A DNA stretch of 64,000 nucleotides from Kitasatospora sp. GAS204B (GCF_029892155.1 NZ_JARZAG010000002.1:62001-126000); one strand, 5' to 3'. Positions 32,035 through 39,869 are shown, counted from the stretch's first letter. The notes: generated from the letters alone by a model not told the origin. Numbers and translations: made by a program.

Positions 32035-33020
32035 ACCCGGGCCAGCGCCGAGCGGGCCGCGATGACCCGCGGGTCGTCCGGGCCGATCACCTCGAAGAGC
32101 TCCAGCAGGCGCAGGCGCGCGGTGTCGCGGTCGGCCCCGGCGGTCCGGCCGACCGTGTCCACCAGACGCCCGAAGGCGTCATCGACATGGCCGCCCACCA
32201 GGTCCAGATCGGCCGCGTCCAGCTGGGCCTTGACGTCCTTGGCATCGGCCGCCGCGGCGGTGCGCACCGCCTGCGGGTCCAACTCCTGGACCCGGCGCAG
32301 CAGCTCGGCCTGGGCCAGGCCCAACTGGGCCTCGACGTTGCCCGGCTGGTCGGCCAGCACGTTCTGGTAGGCCTGGACCGCGCCGCCCAGGTCGCCGCGG
32401 TCCAGCGCCTCGTGCGCGGCGGCCAGCGCCGGATCCTCGGGCAGGCCGGGCAGCTCGGCGCCCGCCCCGTCGGCGGACGGCTCCACGCCGCCGACGATGC
32501 CGAAGCGCTGCTCGGCCACCGCGATCAGCTGGTCCAGCACCTTGCGGACGTTGGTCTCGTTCTCGGCGCCCTGGAAGAGCGGCACCAGCTGGCCCGCCAC
32601 CACGGCCATCACGGCCGGGATGCTCTGGATGCCGAACTGCTGGGCGATCAGCTGGTTCTGGTCGACGTCGATCTTGGCCAGCACGATCCGGCCGGCGTAC
32701 TCCTCGGCCAGTCGCTCCAGGATCGGGCTCAGCTGCTTGCAGGGGCCGCACCACTCGGCCCAGAAGTCGACGACCACCGGCACCTCGGTGGAGCGCTGGA
32801 CGACCTCCTCCTCGAAGGTGTCCTCGGTGACGTCGATCACCAGCTGGTAGCCGGCACTCGGGGCCGCCACCCCGGCGGCCTCGGCGGCGGATGCCTGACG
32901 GGCGCGTTCGGCCCGGGCCTGCTCGGCCTTCTGCGCGGCCTCGCCGGCCGCCTTCACCGCGGCGAGGTCGACCGCGCCGCGCAGGGCGGAGCTGTTCAGA
33001 TGCGTGTTCCGTGGCTGCAT
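32025..33020 (-). CDS. Thioredoxin-domain TPR protein (YbbN/CnoX-like)
   Basis: 331 residues. The ATG at 33020 has GGAGGA 7 bases upstream. A charged Ala/Glu-rich start (about residues 1-55) precedes a thioredoxin domain (FWAEWCGPCKQLSPILERLAEEY, about 95-118, with the CGPC active site, then SIPAVMAVVAGQL), followed by a C-terminal alpha-solenoid of TPR-like helices (ALDRGDLGGAVQAYQNVLAD). This is the YbbN layout, where relatives act as co-chaperones that hold oxidised or unfolded clients. E. coli YbbN lacks the CxxC, but here it is intact, so thiol chemistry is possible. Divergent from the TetR gene. Confidence 0.88.
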   Translation of the reverse strand: MQPRNTHLNSSALRGAVDLAAVKAAGEAAQKAEQARAERARQASAAEAAGVAAPSAGYQLVIDVTEDTFEEEVVQRSTEVPVVVDFWAEWCGPCKQLSPILERLAEEYAGRIVLAKIDVDQNQLIAQQFGIQSIPAVMAVVAGQLVPLFQGAENETNVRKVLDQLIAVAEQRFGIVGGVEPSADGAGAELPGLPEDPALAAAHEALDRGDLGGAVQAYQNVLADQPGNVEAQLGLAQAELLRRVQELDPQAVRTAAAADAKDVKAQLDAADLDLVGGHVDDAFGRLVDTVGRTAGADRDTARLRLLELFEVIGPDDPRVIAARSALARVLF

Positions 33021-33384
33021 GGCACCATCCTCCCCCGTCCGCGCGGCTTCCGGGCGCCATCCGCGGGGAAAACCCGCGCCGAGCCCCGGTTGAAGCGCCT
33101 TGCGCCGGCTCCGCTCCCCTACAGTGCGGAGCCGGCAGGCCGGTAGTCGATCTCCTCAGCGGCGCGGATCCCCACCCGCGCCCCGCACCCGCCCCTCCCA
33201 CAGGGCCGGCGCGTGGTCGCCGCTCTATTCGCTACAGGTCGTAGCGTATCTGGCCCACGCCCCCGCGATGCAAGCCCCGCTTGCCTGTCAACCACGTGAT
33301 GTGAGCCACTTTTCTTGTGGTCCAACTGTCGATACGGTTGCAGTCCCCACCCAAGCTACTCGTCAGTACATGCAAGGAGGCCCG
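33021..33384. other. 364-base divergent promoter region, ybbN-like and TetR genes
   Basis: No gene. CGCTAC (33230-33235) and GTAGCG (33241-33246) form a 6-bp dyad with a 5-base gap, a plausible TetR operator. The last 80 bases before the TetR gene are AT-richer (CTTTTCTTGTGGTCCAACTG) and probably hold its promoter, but boxes are not clear. Confidence 0.4.
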
Positions 33385-34038
33385 GTGGCCCCCACCCAGC
33401 AGCCGGCCCAGTCCCCCGTCCCGTCCCGCGTCCCGTCCCGCACCAAAGGCCGCCCGCGCAGCGCCGCCGCGGACCAGGCGATCCTCGACGCGACCCGGGA
33501 GGCGCTGGCCGAACTCGGCTGGGGCGGCCTGACCATGGGCCACGTCGCGATCCGGGCCGGCGTCGCCAAGACCACCCTGTACCGCCGCTGGCCGTCCAAG
33601 AACGAGCTGGTGGTCGACGCCGTGGCCAGCCTCTTCGACGAGCTGGCGGTGGCCGACCTGGGCAGCCTGCAGGCCGACATCGAGGACGTGGTCGCCCAGT
33701 TCGCCGCCGTGCTGGCCCGCCCCGAGAGCCAGGCCGCGCTGCTCGCCGTCTTCGCCGAGGGCAGCCGCGACCCGCAGCTGCGGCAGCGGATCCGCGAGCA
33801 CATCGTCGACCCGCAGAAGGTCCTGGTGCACCAGGGCCTGGCGCACGCGCTGGCCCGCGGTGAACTGACCGCCGAGGCCGACCCGGTGGCCGGCGCCGAA
33901 CAGATCGACGTCATCTTCGACACCATCGCGGGCGCGGTCGAGCACCGGATGCTGGTGATCGGCGAGCCGGTCACCCCGCGGTGGATCCGCCGCTTCAGCG
34001 ACCTGCTGCTCAACCCCGGCCTGTACCAGAGCTGCTGA
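33385..34038 (+). CDS. TetR family transcriptional regulator
   Basis: 217 residues. The GTG at 33385 is preferred because AAGGAGG lies 4 bases upstream; an ATG at 33370 would place that site inside the gene. A Pro/Gln/Ser-rich start with KGRPRS precedes the TetR helix-turn-helix (AILDATREALAELGWGGLTM, with GVAKTTLYRRWPSKNEL as the recognition part). The C-terminal part resembles TetR_C_11-type ligand/dimer domains. It lies divergently from the ybbN-like gene and convergently with icmA, with a shared terminator. The ligand is unknown; regulation of icmA or of the ybbN-like gene is a guess from position. Confidence 0.88.
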   Translation: MAPTQQPAQSPVPSRVPSRTKGRPRSAAADQAILDATREALAELGWGGLTMGHVAIRAGVAKTTLYRRWPSKNELVVDAVASLFDELAVADLGSLQADIEDVVAQFAAVLARPESQAALLAVFAEGSRDPQLRQRIREHIVDPQKVLVHQGLAHALARGELTAEADPVAGAEQIDVIFDTIAGAVEHRMLVIGEPVTPRWIRRFSDLLLNPGLYQSC

Positions 34039-34066
34039 GCCCGGGCGGGGCGGACGGCGAAGACGG

Positions 34067-34103
34067 CGAAGCCGCCGGGTGCATCCCGCACCCGGCGGCT
34101 TCG
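34067..34103. terminator. Bidirectional terminator between TetR gene and icmA
   Basis: A perfect 16-bp stem (34067-34082 with 34088-34103) with a 5-base loop lies between the convergent stops at 34038 and 34130. Confidence 0.8.
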
Positions 34104-34129
34104 CGGCCGGCCGGTAACAGTCCGGGGGT

Positions 34130-35815
34130 TCAGAAGCCGGCCGGCTCCCGGTAGACCCCCCACTCGGCGCGCAGCGCGTCGCAGATCTCGCCGAGCGTGG
34201 CCTCGGCCCGCACCGCCCGCAGCATCGGCGGGATCATGTTCGACCCCTCGCGCGCTGCCGCCAGCATCGCGTCCAGACCGGCCCGCACCGCCGCCTCGTC
34301 CCGCCCGGCCTTGCGCGCGCCCAGCGCCCGCACCTGCTCGCGCTCCACCTCGTGGCTGACCCGGAGGATCTCCAGCTCCCTGGTCACCGACTTCGGGAAG
34401 CAGTTGACCCCGACCACCCGCTTCTCGCCCTTCTCCACCGCCTGCTGGTACTGGAAGGCGGCCTCGGCGATCTCGCCGGTGAAGAAGCCGTCCTCGATCC
34501 CGCGCAGGATGCCGGCCGTCATCGGGCCGATCTCGTGGTCCGGGCTGCCCTTGGCCAGGATCCTCGCGAAGATCTCCTCGGCCTGTGCCTCGATCCGGTC
34601 GGTCAGCGCCTCGACGTACCAGGAACCGCCGAGCGGGTCGGCCACGTTGGCCACCCCGGTCTCCTCCATCAGCACCTGCTGGGTGCGCAGCGCGATCTCG
34701 GCGGCCTGCTCGGAGGGCAGCGCGAGGGTCTCGTCCAGCGCGTTGGTGTGCAGCGAGTTGGTGCCGCCGAGCACCGCCGAGAGCGCCTCGACGGCGGTGC
34801 GCACCACGTTGTTGTAGGGCTGCTGGGCGGTCAGCGAGACCCCGGCGGTCTGGGTGTGGAAGCGCAACCACTGCGCCTTGTCCGTCTTGGCGCCGTAGGC
34901 CTCGCGCAGCCAGCGGGCCCAGATCCGGCGCGCGGCGCGGAACTTGGCGATCTCCTCGAAGAAGTCCAGGTGTGCGTCGAAGAAGAAGGACAGACCGGGG
35001 GCGAAGACGTCCACGTCCAGGCCGCGGGAGAGGCCCAGCTCGACGTAGGCGAAGCCGTCGGCCAGCGTGTAGGCGAGCTCCTGCGCGGCCGTCGCCCCGG
35101 CCTCGCGGATGTGGTAGCCGGAGACCGAGAGCGGCTTGTAGGCGGGGATGCCCTCGGCGCAGTACTCCATCAGGTCGCCGATCAGGCGCAGGTGCGGCTC
35201 GGGGGCGAAGAGCCACTCCTTCTGCGCGATGTACTCCTTGAAGATGTCCGTCTGCAGGGTGCCGTTGAGCACCGACGGGTCGACGCCCTGCCGCTCGGCG
35301 GCCACCAGGTACATGCAGAAGATCGGCACGGCCGGGCCGCTGATCGTCATCGAGGTGGTGACCTCGCCCAGCGGGATGCCCTTGAAGAGCACCTCCATGT
35401 CGGCGGCCGAGTCGATCGCGACCCCGCAGTGGCCGACCTCGCCCAGCGAGCGGGCGTCGTCGGAGTCGTAGCCCATCAGGGTCGGCATGTCGAAGGCCAC
35501 CGAGAGGCCGCCGCCGCCGGCCTCCAGGATCATCCGGTAGCGCTCGTTGGTCTGCTCGGCGTTGCCGAAGCCGGCGAACTGCCGGATGGTCCAGGTCCGG
35601 CCGCGGTAGCCGGTGGGGTGCAGGCCACGGGTGTACGGGTACTCGCCCGGCCAGCCGATCCGCTCGAACCCCTCGTAGGCCTGACCGGCCGGCGGGCCGT
35701 AGACCGGCTCCACCGCGTCGCCGGACAGGGTGGTGAAGTCGGCGTCCCGCTTGCGGGCGCTGTCGAAGCGCTGCTGCCAACGCTGCCTGCCGCGCTCGAT
35801 GTCCTCGGCGTCCAT
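34130..35815 (-). CDS. icmA: Isobutyryl-CoA mutase large subunit IcmA
   Basis: 561-residue substrate-binding subunit of a B12-dependent mutase interconverting isobutyryl-CoA and n-butyryl-CoA. It matches the methylmalonyl-CoA mutase alpha-domain without the cobalamin-binding domain. Two residues fix the substrate class: Phe80 in [16 protein letters not shown] and Gln198 in [12 protein letters not shown], the positions that distinguish IcmA of S. cinnamonensis from methylmalonyl-CoA mutases (Tyr and Arg there). Residue numbering agrees when the ATG at 35815 is used; GGGAG lies upstream. The small subunit IcmB is not in this window. Upstream is a 9-bp dyad at 35845-35879. The enzyme links valine breakdown and butyryl-CoA for polyketides. 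Alternative name in databases: methylmalonyl-CoA mutase family protein. Confidence 0.92.
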   Translation of the reverse strand: MDAEDIERGRQRWQQRFDSARKRDADFTTLSGDAVEPVYGPPAGQAYEGFERIGWPGEYPYTRGLHPTGYRGRTWTIRQFAGFGNAEQTNERYRMILEAGGGGLSVAFDMPTLMGYDSDDARSLGEVGHCGVAIDSAADMEVLFKGIPLGEVTTSMTISGPAVPIFCMYLVAAERQGVDPSVLNGTLQTDIFKEYIAQKEWLFAPEPHLRLIGDLMEYCAEGIPAYKPLSVSGYHIREAGATAAQELAYTLADGFAYVELGLSRGLDVDVFAPGLSFFFDAHLDFFEEIAKFRAARRIWARWLREAYGAKTDKAQWLRFHTQTAGVSLTAQQPYNNVVRTAVEALSAVLGGTNSLHTNALDETLALPSEQAAEIALRTQQVLMEETGVANVADPLGGSWYVEALTDRIEAQAEEIFARILAKGSPDHEIGPMTAGILRGIEDGFFTGEIAEAAFQYQQAVEKGEKRVVGVNCFPKSVTRELEILRVSHEVEREQVRALGARKAGRDEAAVRAGLDAMLAAAREGSNMIPPMLRAVRAEATLGEICDALRAEWGVYREPAGF

Positions 35816-35844
35816 GGGGCTCAGCTCCCGCTCGGTTCTCGATG

Positions 35845-35879
35845 GTAGGACGTTCTGGAAATTTACTCGGACGTCCTAC
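35845..35879 (-). promoter_or_regulatory. 9-bp dyad operator candidate upstream of icmA
   Basis: GTAGGACGT (35845-35853) and ACGTCCTAC (35871-35879) are perfect inverted arms with a 17-base AT-richer spacer, 30 bases upstream of the icmA start, where a promoter would sit. No regulator is assigned; the TetR gene at 33385 and the MarR genes nearby are candidates. Confidence 0.5.
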
Positions 35880-35919
35880 TACTTGTCGATGCCGACCCGA
35901 CGTGAAGCGGCCGCGAAAA

Positions 35920-35956
35920 CGCCGAAGGCCCCACCGGTGCGGTGGGGCCTTCGGCG
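35920..35956 (-). terminator. Terminator with U-tract after the DUF3817 gene
   Basis: A perfect 16-bp stem (35920-35935 with 35941-35956) with a 5-base loop. On the minus strand it is followed by GTTTTC, a canonical U-tract, 22 bases beyond the stop at 35979. Confidence 0.85.
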
Positions 35957-35978
35957 ACGAGGGGTCGGACGACCGGGG

Positions 35979-36320
35979 TCAGGCGCTGATCGGCTGCTTG
36001 CCCTCGGCCGGCGCGAAGAGCGGCGCGAGCTCGCGCGAGACCTTGCGCTCCACGAAGAAGGCGGCGGTCGGCACGGTGCCGGCCAGCAGCATCCAGGCCA
36101 GCTTGCCGAGCGGCATCTTCGCCTTGCTGCCCAGGTCGAAGGCGAAGACCAGGTAGACCACGTACAGCCAGCCGTGCGCGATACCCACGACGGTGACGAA
36201 CCCGTCCGCCCCGTTGACCTTGAGCAGGTACTTGGCGATCACACCGATGGTCAGCAGGATCAGCAGCACACCGGTCAGATACGCCAGGGCCCGGTAGCGG
36301 GTCAGCACACTCTGCTTCAT
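35979..36320 (-). CDS. DUF3817 integral membrane protein, copy 1
   Basis: 113 residues with three hydrophobic segments: TGVLLILLTIGVIAKYLL, TVVGIAHGWLYVVYLVFAFDL and LAWMLLAGTVPTAAFFVERKV. The central GIAHGWLYVVYLV and PTAAFFVERK stretches match the DUF3817 family of small membrane proteins. The start at 36320 is ATG, with only a weak AAGG element upstream. It follows the MarR gene at 36384 in the same direction (63-base gap), and a paralog lies on the other side of that MarR gene. Function unknown; possibly a MarR-controlled stress or transport accessory. Confidence 0.85.
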   Translation of the reverse strand: MKQSVLTRYRALAYLTGVLLILLTIGVIAKYLLKVNGADGFVTVVGIAHGWLYVVYLVFAFDLGSKAKMPLGKLAWMLLAGTVPTAAFFVERKVSRELAPLFAPAEGKQPISA

Positions 36321-36383
36321 GTTCGGGCCAGCCTTCGTTCTGTCACGGGGGTCGGACGGCTCATCCGAGGGTAGCCGCAGTTT

Positions 36384-36917
36384 TCACCCGGACTGCGCCG
36401 GGGGCTCGGCGAAGTCGCCCGCCGCCACCCGCAACGGCCTGAGCAGCTCGAACACCTGTCGGCACTGCTCCTCGTCGTAGGACTCCAGACCGAAATCGAT
36501 CGCCATCAGCTCCCGGGTGGCCTGCTCGACCACCTCGCGACCGCGCGCGGTGATCGCGGCCAGCACGCCGCGGCCGTCCAGCGGGTTGGGACGACGGGAG
36601 ACCAGGCCGGCCTTCTCCAGCCGGTCCACCGTGTTGGTCACGCTGGTCGGGTGCACCATCAGCCGCTCGCCGATCTTGGACAGCGACAGCTCGCCGGTGC
36701 GGCTGAAGGTGAGCAGCACCAGCGCCTCGTAGCGGGCGAAGGTCAGCCCGTACGGCTTGACCACCGCGTCGACCCGGCCGAGCAGGATCTGCTGAGCCCG
36801 CATCACCGAGGTGATCGCGGCCATCGCGGGCACCTCGCCCCAGCGACGGGCCCACAGTTCGTCGGCACGGGCGATCGGGTCGAAGTCGAGCGCGAGGGGT
36901 TTGGCCACGTCCCACAC
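36384..36917 (-). CDS. MarR family transcriptional regulator, copy 1
   Basis: 177 residues. Winged-helix core: GLTFARYEALVLLTFSRTGELSLSKIGERL, recognition helix MVHPTSVTNTVDRLEKAGLVSRR, wing NPLDGRGVLAAITARGREVVEQA. GTG at 36917 (MWDVAKPLALDFD); a GTG at 36908 (giving VAKPLALDFD) is an equal alternative, as neither has a good Shine-Dalgarno. It lies between two DUF3817 genes on the same strand, which it may control. Ligand unknown. Confidence 0.9.
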   Translation of the reverse strand: MWDVAKPLALDFDPIARADELWARRWGEVPAMAAITSVMRAQQILLGRVDAVVKPYGLTFARYEALVLLTFSRTGELSLSKIGERLMVHPTSVTNTVDRLEKAGLVSRRPNPLDGRGVLAAITARGREVVEQATRELMAIDFGLESYDEEQCRQVFELLRPLRVAAGDFAEPPAQSG

Positions 36918-36924
36918 CGTACCG

Positions 36925-36956
36925 GCGGGCCGCCCGGTGCTCGCCGGACGGCCCGC
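36925..36956 (-). terminator. Hairpin between the second DUF3817 gene and the MarR gene
   Basis: Arms 36925-36937 and 36944-36956 pair with one mismatch over 13 bp, loop TGCTCG. It lies 19 bases after the DUF3817 stop at 36975 and just before the MarR start, so it would separate or attenuate transcription into MarR. Confidence 0.65.
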
Positions 36957-36974
36957 ATCGTGGGATCAGTGGGA

Positions 36975-37286
36975 TCAGGCGACGGCGGGCGCCAGTTCGC
37001 CGCGCTCCTCCTTGGCCAGCATCCGCTCGGCGAAGAAGCCGCCGGTGGGCAGCACCGACAGGACGAAGAGCAGCGCCACCCGCTTGAGGTCCCAGCGCTG
37101 CTTCTGCCAGGCCAGGCCCAGGAAGGCCACGTAGGCGAGGAAGAGCATCCCGTGGATCATGCCGAGCACCGGCACCGGGTTGAAGCTGGTGTTGTACTTG
37201 AAGATCATTCCGACCAGCAGAAGTATGAAGGACAGGCCCTCGGGGCCGGAGACGAGACGCAGGCGGTGGGCGGCGCTGTGCTGCAT
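36975..37286 (-). CDS. DUF3817 integral membrane protein, copy 2
   Basis: 103 residues. The ATG at 37286 has GAGG 9 bases upstream and gives MQHSAAHRLRLVSGPEG. Three hydrophobic segments (LSFILLLVGMIFKY, GMIHGMLFLAYVAFLGLAW, ALLFVLSVLPTGGFFAERML) match the paralog at 35979 in the same order: HGxLxxxY and PTGGFFAERM against HGWLYVVY and PTAAFFVERK. It ends with LAKEERGELAP, similar to SRELAP in the paralog. Function unknown. Upstream it is divergent from the DUF2127 gene. Confidence 0.83.
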   Translation of the reverse strand: MQHSAAHRLRLVSGPEGLSFILLLVGMIFKYNTSFNPVPVLGMIHGMLFLAYVAFLGLAWQKQRWDLKRVALLFVLSVLPTGGFFAERMLAKEERGELAPAVA

Positions 37287-37511
37287 GACGGAGTACCTCA
37301 CGGGTGACGGTGTCGCTTGTGAACGGGGGCACAAGCCGACGCCCATTATGTGCGCAGGACGCGCCGCGAACGGGACCGGGGTGCCCGAGCTCACACCCGA
37401 CCCGACACCCGACCCGACACCCCTGACGGACCGTCGGCGCCGCTCGCTATCCTGCTGCCGCGCGACCCGGCGGCCGGGCGCGCCCGTACCGATCGGGGGA
37501 GCTCCACCACC

Positions 37512-38321
37512 ATGGCGAAGCGGGACTGGAACCGGCGCACCTGCGCCAAGCGTGGCCACATCACCTACGCGCCGAGCGAACCGGCCCTGCGCGGGCGGCT
37601 GCACGCCGCCACCGCGGCCGGCGAGGCCTGGCGCTGCCTGCGCTGCGGCGACTTCACGCTCGGCGCGCCACACGGCTCGGGGCCTGCCACCGGCGCACCG
37701 CTGGTGATGCGCGGCAAGGCGCTGCGCGACCTGTTCGTGCTGCGACTGCTGGCCGTCGAGCGGGGCGTGCGCGGCGTGCTGGGCATCCTGATCGCCTGGG
37801 CGGTGTGGAAGTTCTCCAACAGCCAGGACGCCCTGCACCAGCTCTTCGACCAGGACCTCACGATCTTCAAGCCGGTGGCCGACCACTTCCACTGGGACCT
37901 GGAGCACGCCTCGGTGGTCGACACCATCCGCAAGACCTTCGACTACAAGCACAACACCCTGGTCTACGTGGCCGGCGGCGTGCTGGCGTACTCGCTGATC
38001 GAGGCGGTGGAGGGCGTGGGCCTGTGGCTCGGCAAGCGCTGGGCGGAGTACCTCGCGGTGATCGCCACCGCCGCCTTCCTCCCGCTGGAGGGGTACGAGC
38101 TGCACGAGCACGCCAGTGCGATCAAGATCGCCACCACCGTGGTCAACGTGCTCGCGGTGCTCTGGATCCTGCTCTCCAAGCGCCTGTTCGGGCTGCGCGG
38201 CGGAGTCGAGGCCTTCGAGGCGGAGCGGCACTCGGCCTCGCTGCTCGAGGTCGAGCAGGCGGCTGGAGTGCAGCCCGCCCACGCCCAGTCGGTCCCGCTG
38301 GCCGGTCCTACAATATTGTAG
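37512..38321 (+). CDS. DUF2127 membrane protein with N-terminal Cys/His motif
   Basis: 269 residues. The ATG at 37512 follows GGGGGAG about 10 bases earlier and gives MAKRDWNRRTCAKRGH. The first 60 residues contain C-x4-H and WRCLRCGDF (CxxC), a likely zinc-ribbon. Then come several hydrophobic segments (LGILIAWAVWKFS; TLVYVAGGVLAYSLIEAVEGVGLWL; YLAVIATAAFLPLEGYEL; VVNVLAVLWILLSKRL), the pattern of DUF2127 proteins. The gene ends inside a perfect 14-bp palindrome (38308-38321) that looks like the operator of the next gene, so its last three codons are part of a regulatory site. Function unknown. Confidence 0.82.
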   Translation: MAKRDWNRRTCAKRGHITYAPSEPALRGRLHAATAAGEAWRCLRCGDFTLGAPHGSGPATGAPLVMRGKALRDLFVLRLLAVERGVRGVLGILIAWAVWKFSNSQDALHQLFDQDLTIFKPVADHFHWDLEHASVVDTIRKTFDYKHNTLVYVAGGVLAYSLIEAVEGVGLWLGKRWAEYLAVIATAAFLPLEGYELHEHASAIKIATTVVNVLAVLWILLSKRLFGLRGGVEAFEAERHSASLLEVEQAAGVQPAHAQSVPLAGPTIL

Positions 38322-38336
38322 AAAGTTGAACAATAT
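38308..38336 (+). promoter_or_regulatory. Palindromic operator CTACAATATTGTAG with promoter, upstream of marR copy 2
   Basis: CTACAATATTGTAG at 38308-38321 is a perfect 14-bp palindrome, strongly AT-rich in a GC-rich genome. A second ACAATAT half-site is at 38330-38336, so two adjacent sites or a promoter box (CAATAT as -10, 8 bases before the ATG at 38345) can be read. MarR proteins bind such palindromes and usually repress their own gene. Confidence 0.75.
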
Positions 38337-38344
38337 CGGGTACC

Positions 38345-38869
38345 ATGGTCGGTATGGACACCAACGCCACCGAGCCGACCGAGGTCCCGGCCGAGCCCAC
38401 CACCGCGGACGCTCCCTGGCTGACGGCCCGGGAGCAACGGCTCTGGCGTGCCCATCTGGAGGTCAGCCGGCTGCTGGAGTACCAGCTCAGCCGCGAGTTG
38501 CAGCAGCACGACCTGGCGATCAACGACTACGAGATCCTGGTCGTGCTCTCCGAGGCCCCCGACCACCGGATGCGGATGACCGACCTGGCCACCGCCACCC
38601 TGCAGTCCAAGAGCCGGCTCTCCCACCAGATCACCCGGATGGAGAGCGCCGGCCTGGTGCTGCGCCAGGAGTGCCCGGGCGACCGCCGGGGCCTGTACGC
38701 CCACCTCACCGAGGCGGGTTGGCAGACGCTTCGCCGGGCCGCGCCGGACCACGTGCGCAGCGTCCGCGCCCACTTCATCGACCGCCTCGACGAGCAGCAG
38801 CTCGACGCCATGTTCCAGGCACTGGGCCCGATCGCCGACCACCTGCGGGCGCTGCGCGGCCGGGTCTGA
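38345..38869 (+). CDS. MarR family transcriptional regulator, copy 2
   Basis: 174 residues. ATG at 38345, with another at 38354; neither has a Shine-Dalgarno, and a -10-like CAATAT 8 bases upstream suggests a leaderless mRNA. A Thr/Pro/Glu-rich start precedes the winged helix (DLAINDYEILVVLSEAPDHRMRMTDLA, recognition helix TLQSKSRLSHQITRMESAGLVLRQE, wing CPGDRRGLYAHLTEAGWQTL). Cys in the wing region (ECPGD) could be redox-sensitive. Probably autoregulated through the palindrome directly upstream, and it may also control the DUF2127 gene, whose end overlaps that palindrome. Convergent with meaB, with an 8-base gap. Confidence 0.9.
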   Translation: MVGMDTNATEPTEVPAEPTTADAPWLTAREQRLWRAHLEVSRLLEYQLSRELQQHDLAINDYEILVVLSEAPDHRMRMTDLATATLQSKSRLSHQITRMESAGLVLRQECPGDRRGLYAHLTEAGWQTLRRAAPDHVRSVRAHFIDRLDEQQLDAMFQALGPIADHLRALRGRV

Positions 38870-38881
38870 CCTTCGGGTCAG
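38866..38881. terminator. Mini-hairpin with UUCG loop between marR copy 2 and meaB
   Basis: CTGACC-TTCG-GGTCAG (38866-38881) spans the convergent stops. A 6-bp stem with a very stable UUCG tetraloop could act as a small bidirectional terminator. Confidence 0.4.
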
Positions 38882-39843
38882 CCGCCCTGGCGGTCGGTCA
38901 GCCCGGCCACCAGCTCGTCGGCCGCGCCGTACGGGTCCAGCCGGCCGGCCGCGACCTGCTCGGCCAGCGCGCCCAGGTGACGGTCGCCGCTGAGGTCCCC
39001 GATCCGGGCCCGCAGCCGGGCCAGCGCGATCGCCTCGATCTCCTGGGCCGCCCGGCGCTGCCGGCGGGCCGTCAGCTCGCCGTGCTCCTCCAGCCAGGCG
39101 CGGTGCTTCTCCAGCGCCTCGACCACCTCGTCGACGCCCTCGCCACGGGCCGCCACCGTCTTGACGATCGGCGGGCGCCAGTCCCCCGGTTCGCGCGCCT
39201 CGCCGAGCCCGAGCATGTGGCTCAGCTCCCGGGCGGTGGCGTCCGCGCCGTCCCGGTCGGCCTTGTTGACCACGAAGAGGTCGCCGATCTCCAGGATCCC
39301 CGCCTTGGCGGCCTGGATCCCGTCACCCATCCCGGGCGCCAGCAGCACCACCGTGGTGTCCGCCTGCGCGGCCACCTCCACCTCGGACTGCCCGACCCCG
39401 ACGGTCTCCACCAGGATCACCTCGCAGCCCGCCGCGTCCAGCACCCGCAGCGCCTGCGGGGCCGCCCAGGAGAGCCCGCCCAGGTGCCCGCGGGTGGCCA
39501 TCGAGCGGATGAAGACCTCGGGATCGGTGGCGTGGTCCTGCATCCGCACCCGGTCGCCGAGCAGCGCGCCGCCGGAGAACGGCGAGGAGGGGTCCACCGC
39601 GAGCACCGCGACCCGCTTGCCGAGCCGCCGGTAGGCGGCCACCAGCGCCGAGGTGGAGGTCGACTTGCCGACCCCGGGCGAGCCGGTCAGGCCCACCGTG
39701 TAGGCCCGCCCGGTGTACGGCGCCAGCGCGGCCATCGCCTCGCGCAGCTCGGGCGCGGCGTTCTCGACCAGCGAGATCAGCCGGGCCACCGCCCGCGGGC
39801 GGCCGGCGCGCGCCTGCTCGACCAGGGTCGGCACGTCGATCAT
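38878..39843 (-). CDS. meaB: MeaB-type G3E GTPase, chaperone of B12-dependent mutases
   Basis: 321 residues. The ATG at 39843 has AGGAG 5-6 bases upstream. An N-terminal helical segment, then the G-domain: Walker A GSPGVGKST (about 54-62), VLAVDPSSPFSGGALLGDRVRM, ILVETVGVGQSE (Walker B/switch), APGMGDGIQAAKAG, and the base-recognition motif NKAD. The C-terminal dimerisation part ends DELVAGLTDRQ. MeaB/ArgK proteins gate delivery and repair of adenosylcobalamin at methylmalonyl-CoA and related mutases. It is near icmA and the epimerase, fitting a B12-mutase group. It is downstream of the thiolase on the same strand, with a terminator between them. Confidence 0.94.
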   Translation of the reverse strand: MIDVPTLVEQARAGRPRAVARLISLVENAAPELREAMAALAPYTGRAYTVGLTGSPGVGKSTSTSALVAAYRRLGKRVAVLAVDPSSPFSGGALLGDRVRMQDHATDPEVFIRSMATRGHLGGLSWAAPQALRVLDAAGCEVILVETVGVGQSEVEVAAQADTTVVLLAPGMGDGIQAAKAGILEIGDLFVVNKADRDGADATARELSHMLGLGEAREPGDWRPPIVKTVAARGEGVDEVVEALEKHRAWLEEHGELTARRQRRAAQEIEAIALARLRARIGDLSGDRHLGALAEQVAAGRLDPYGAADELVAGLTDRQGG

Positions 39844-39869
39844 GGAGTCTCCTCACTCGAAACCCGAAC

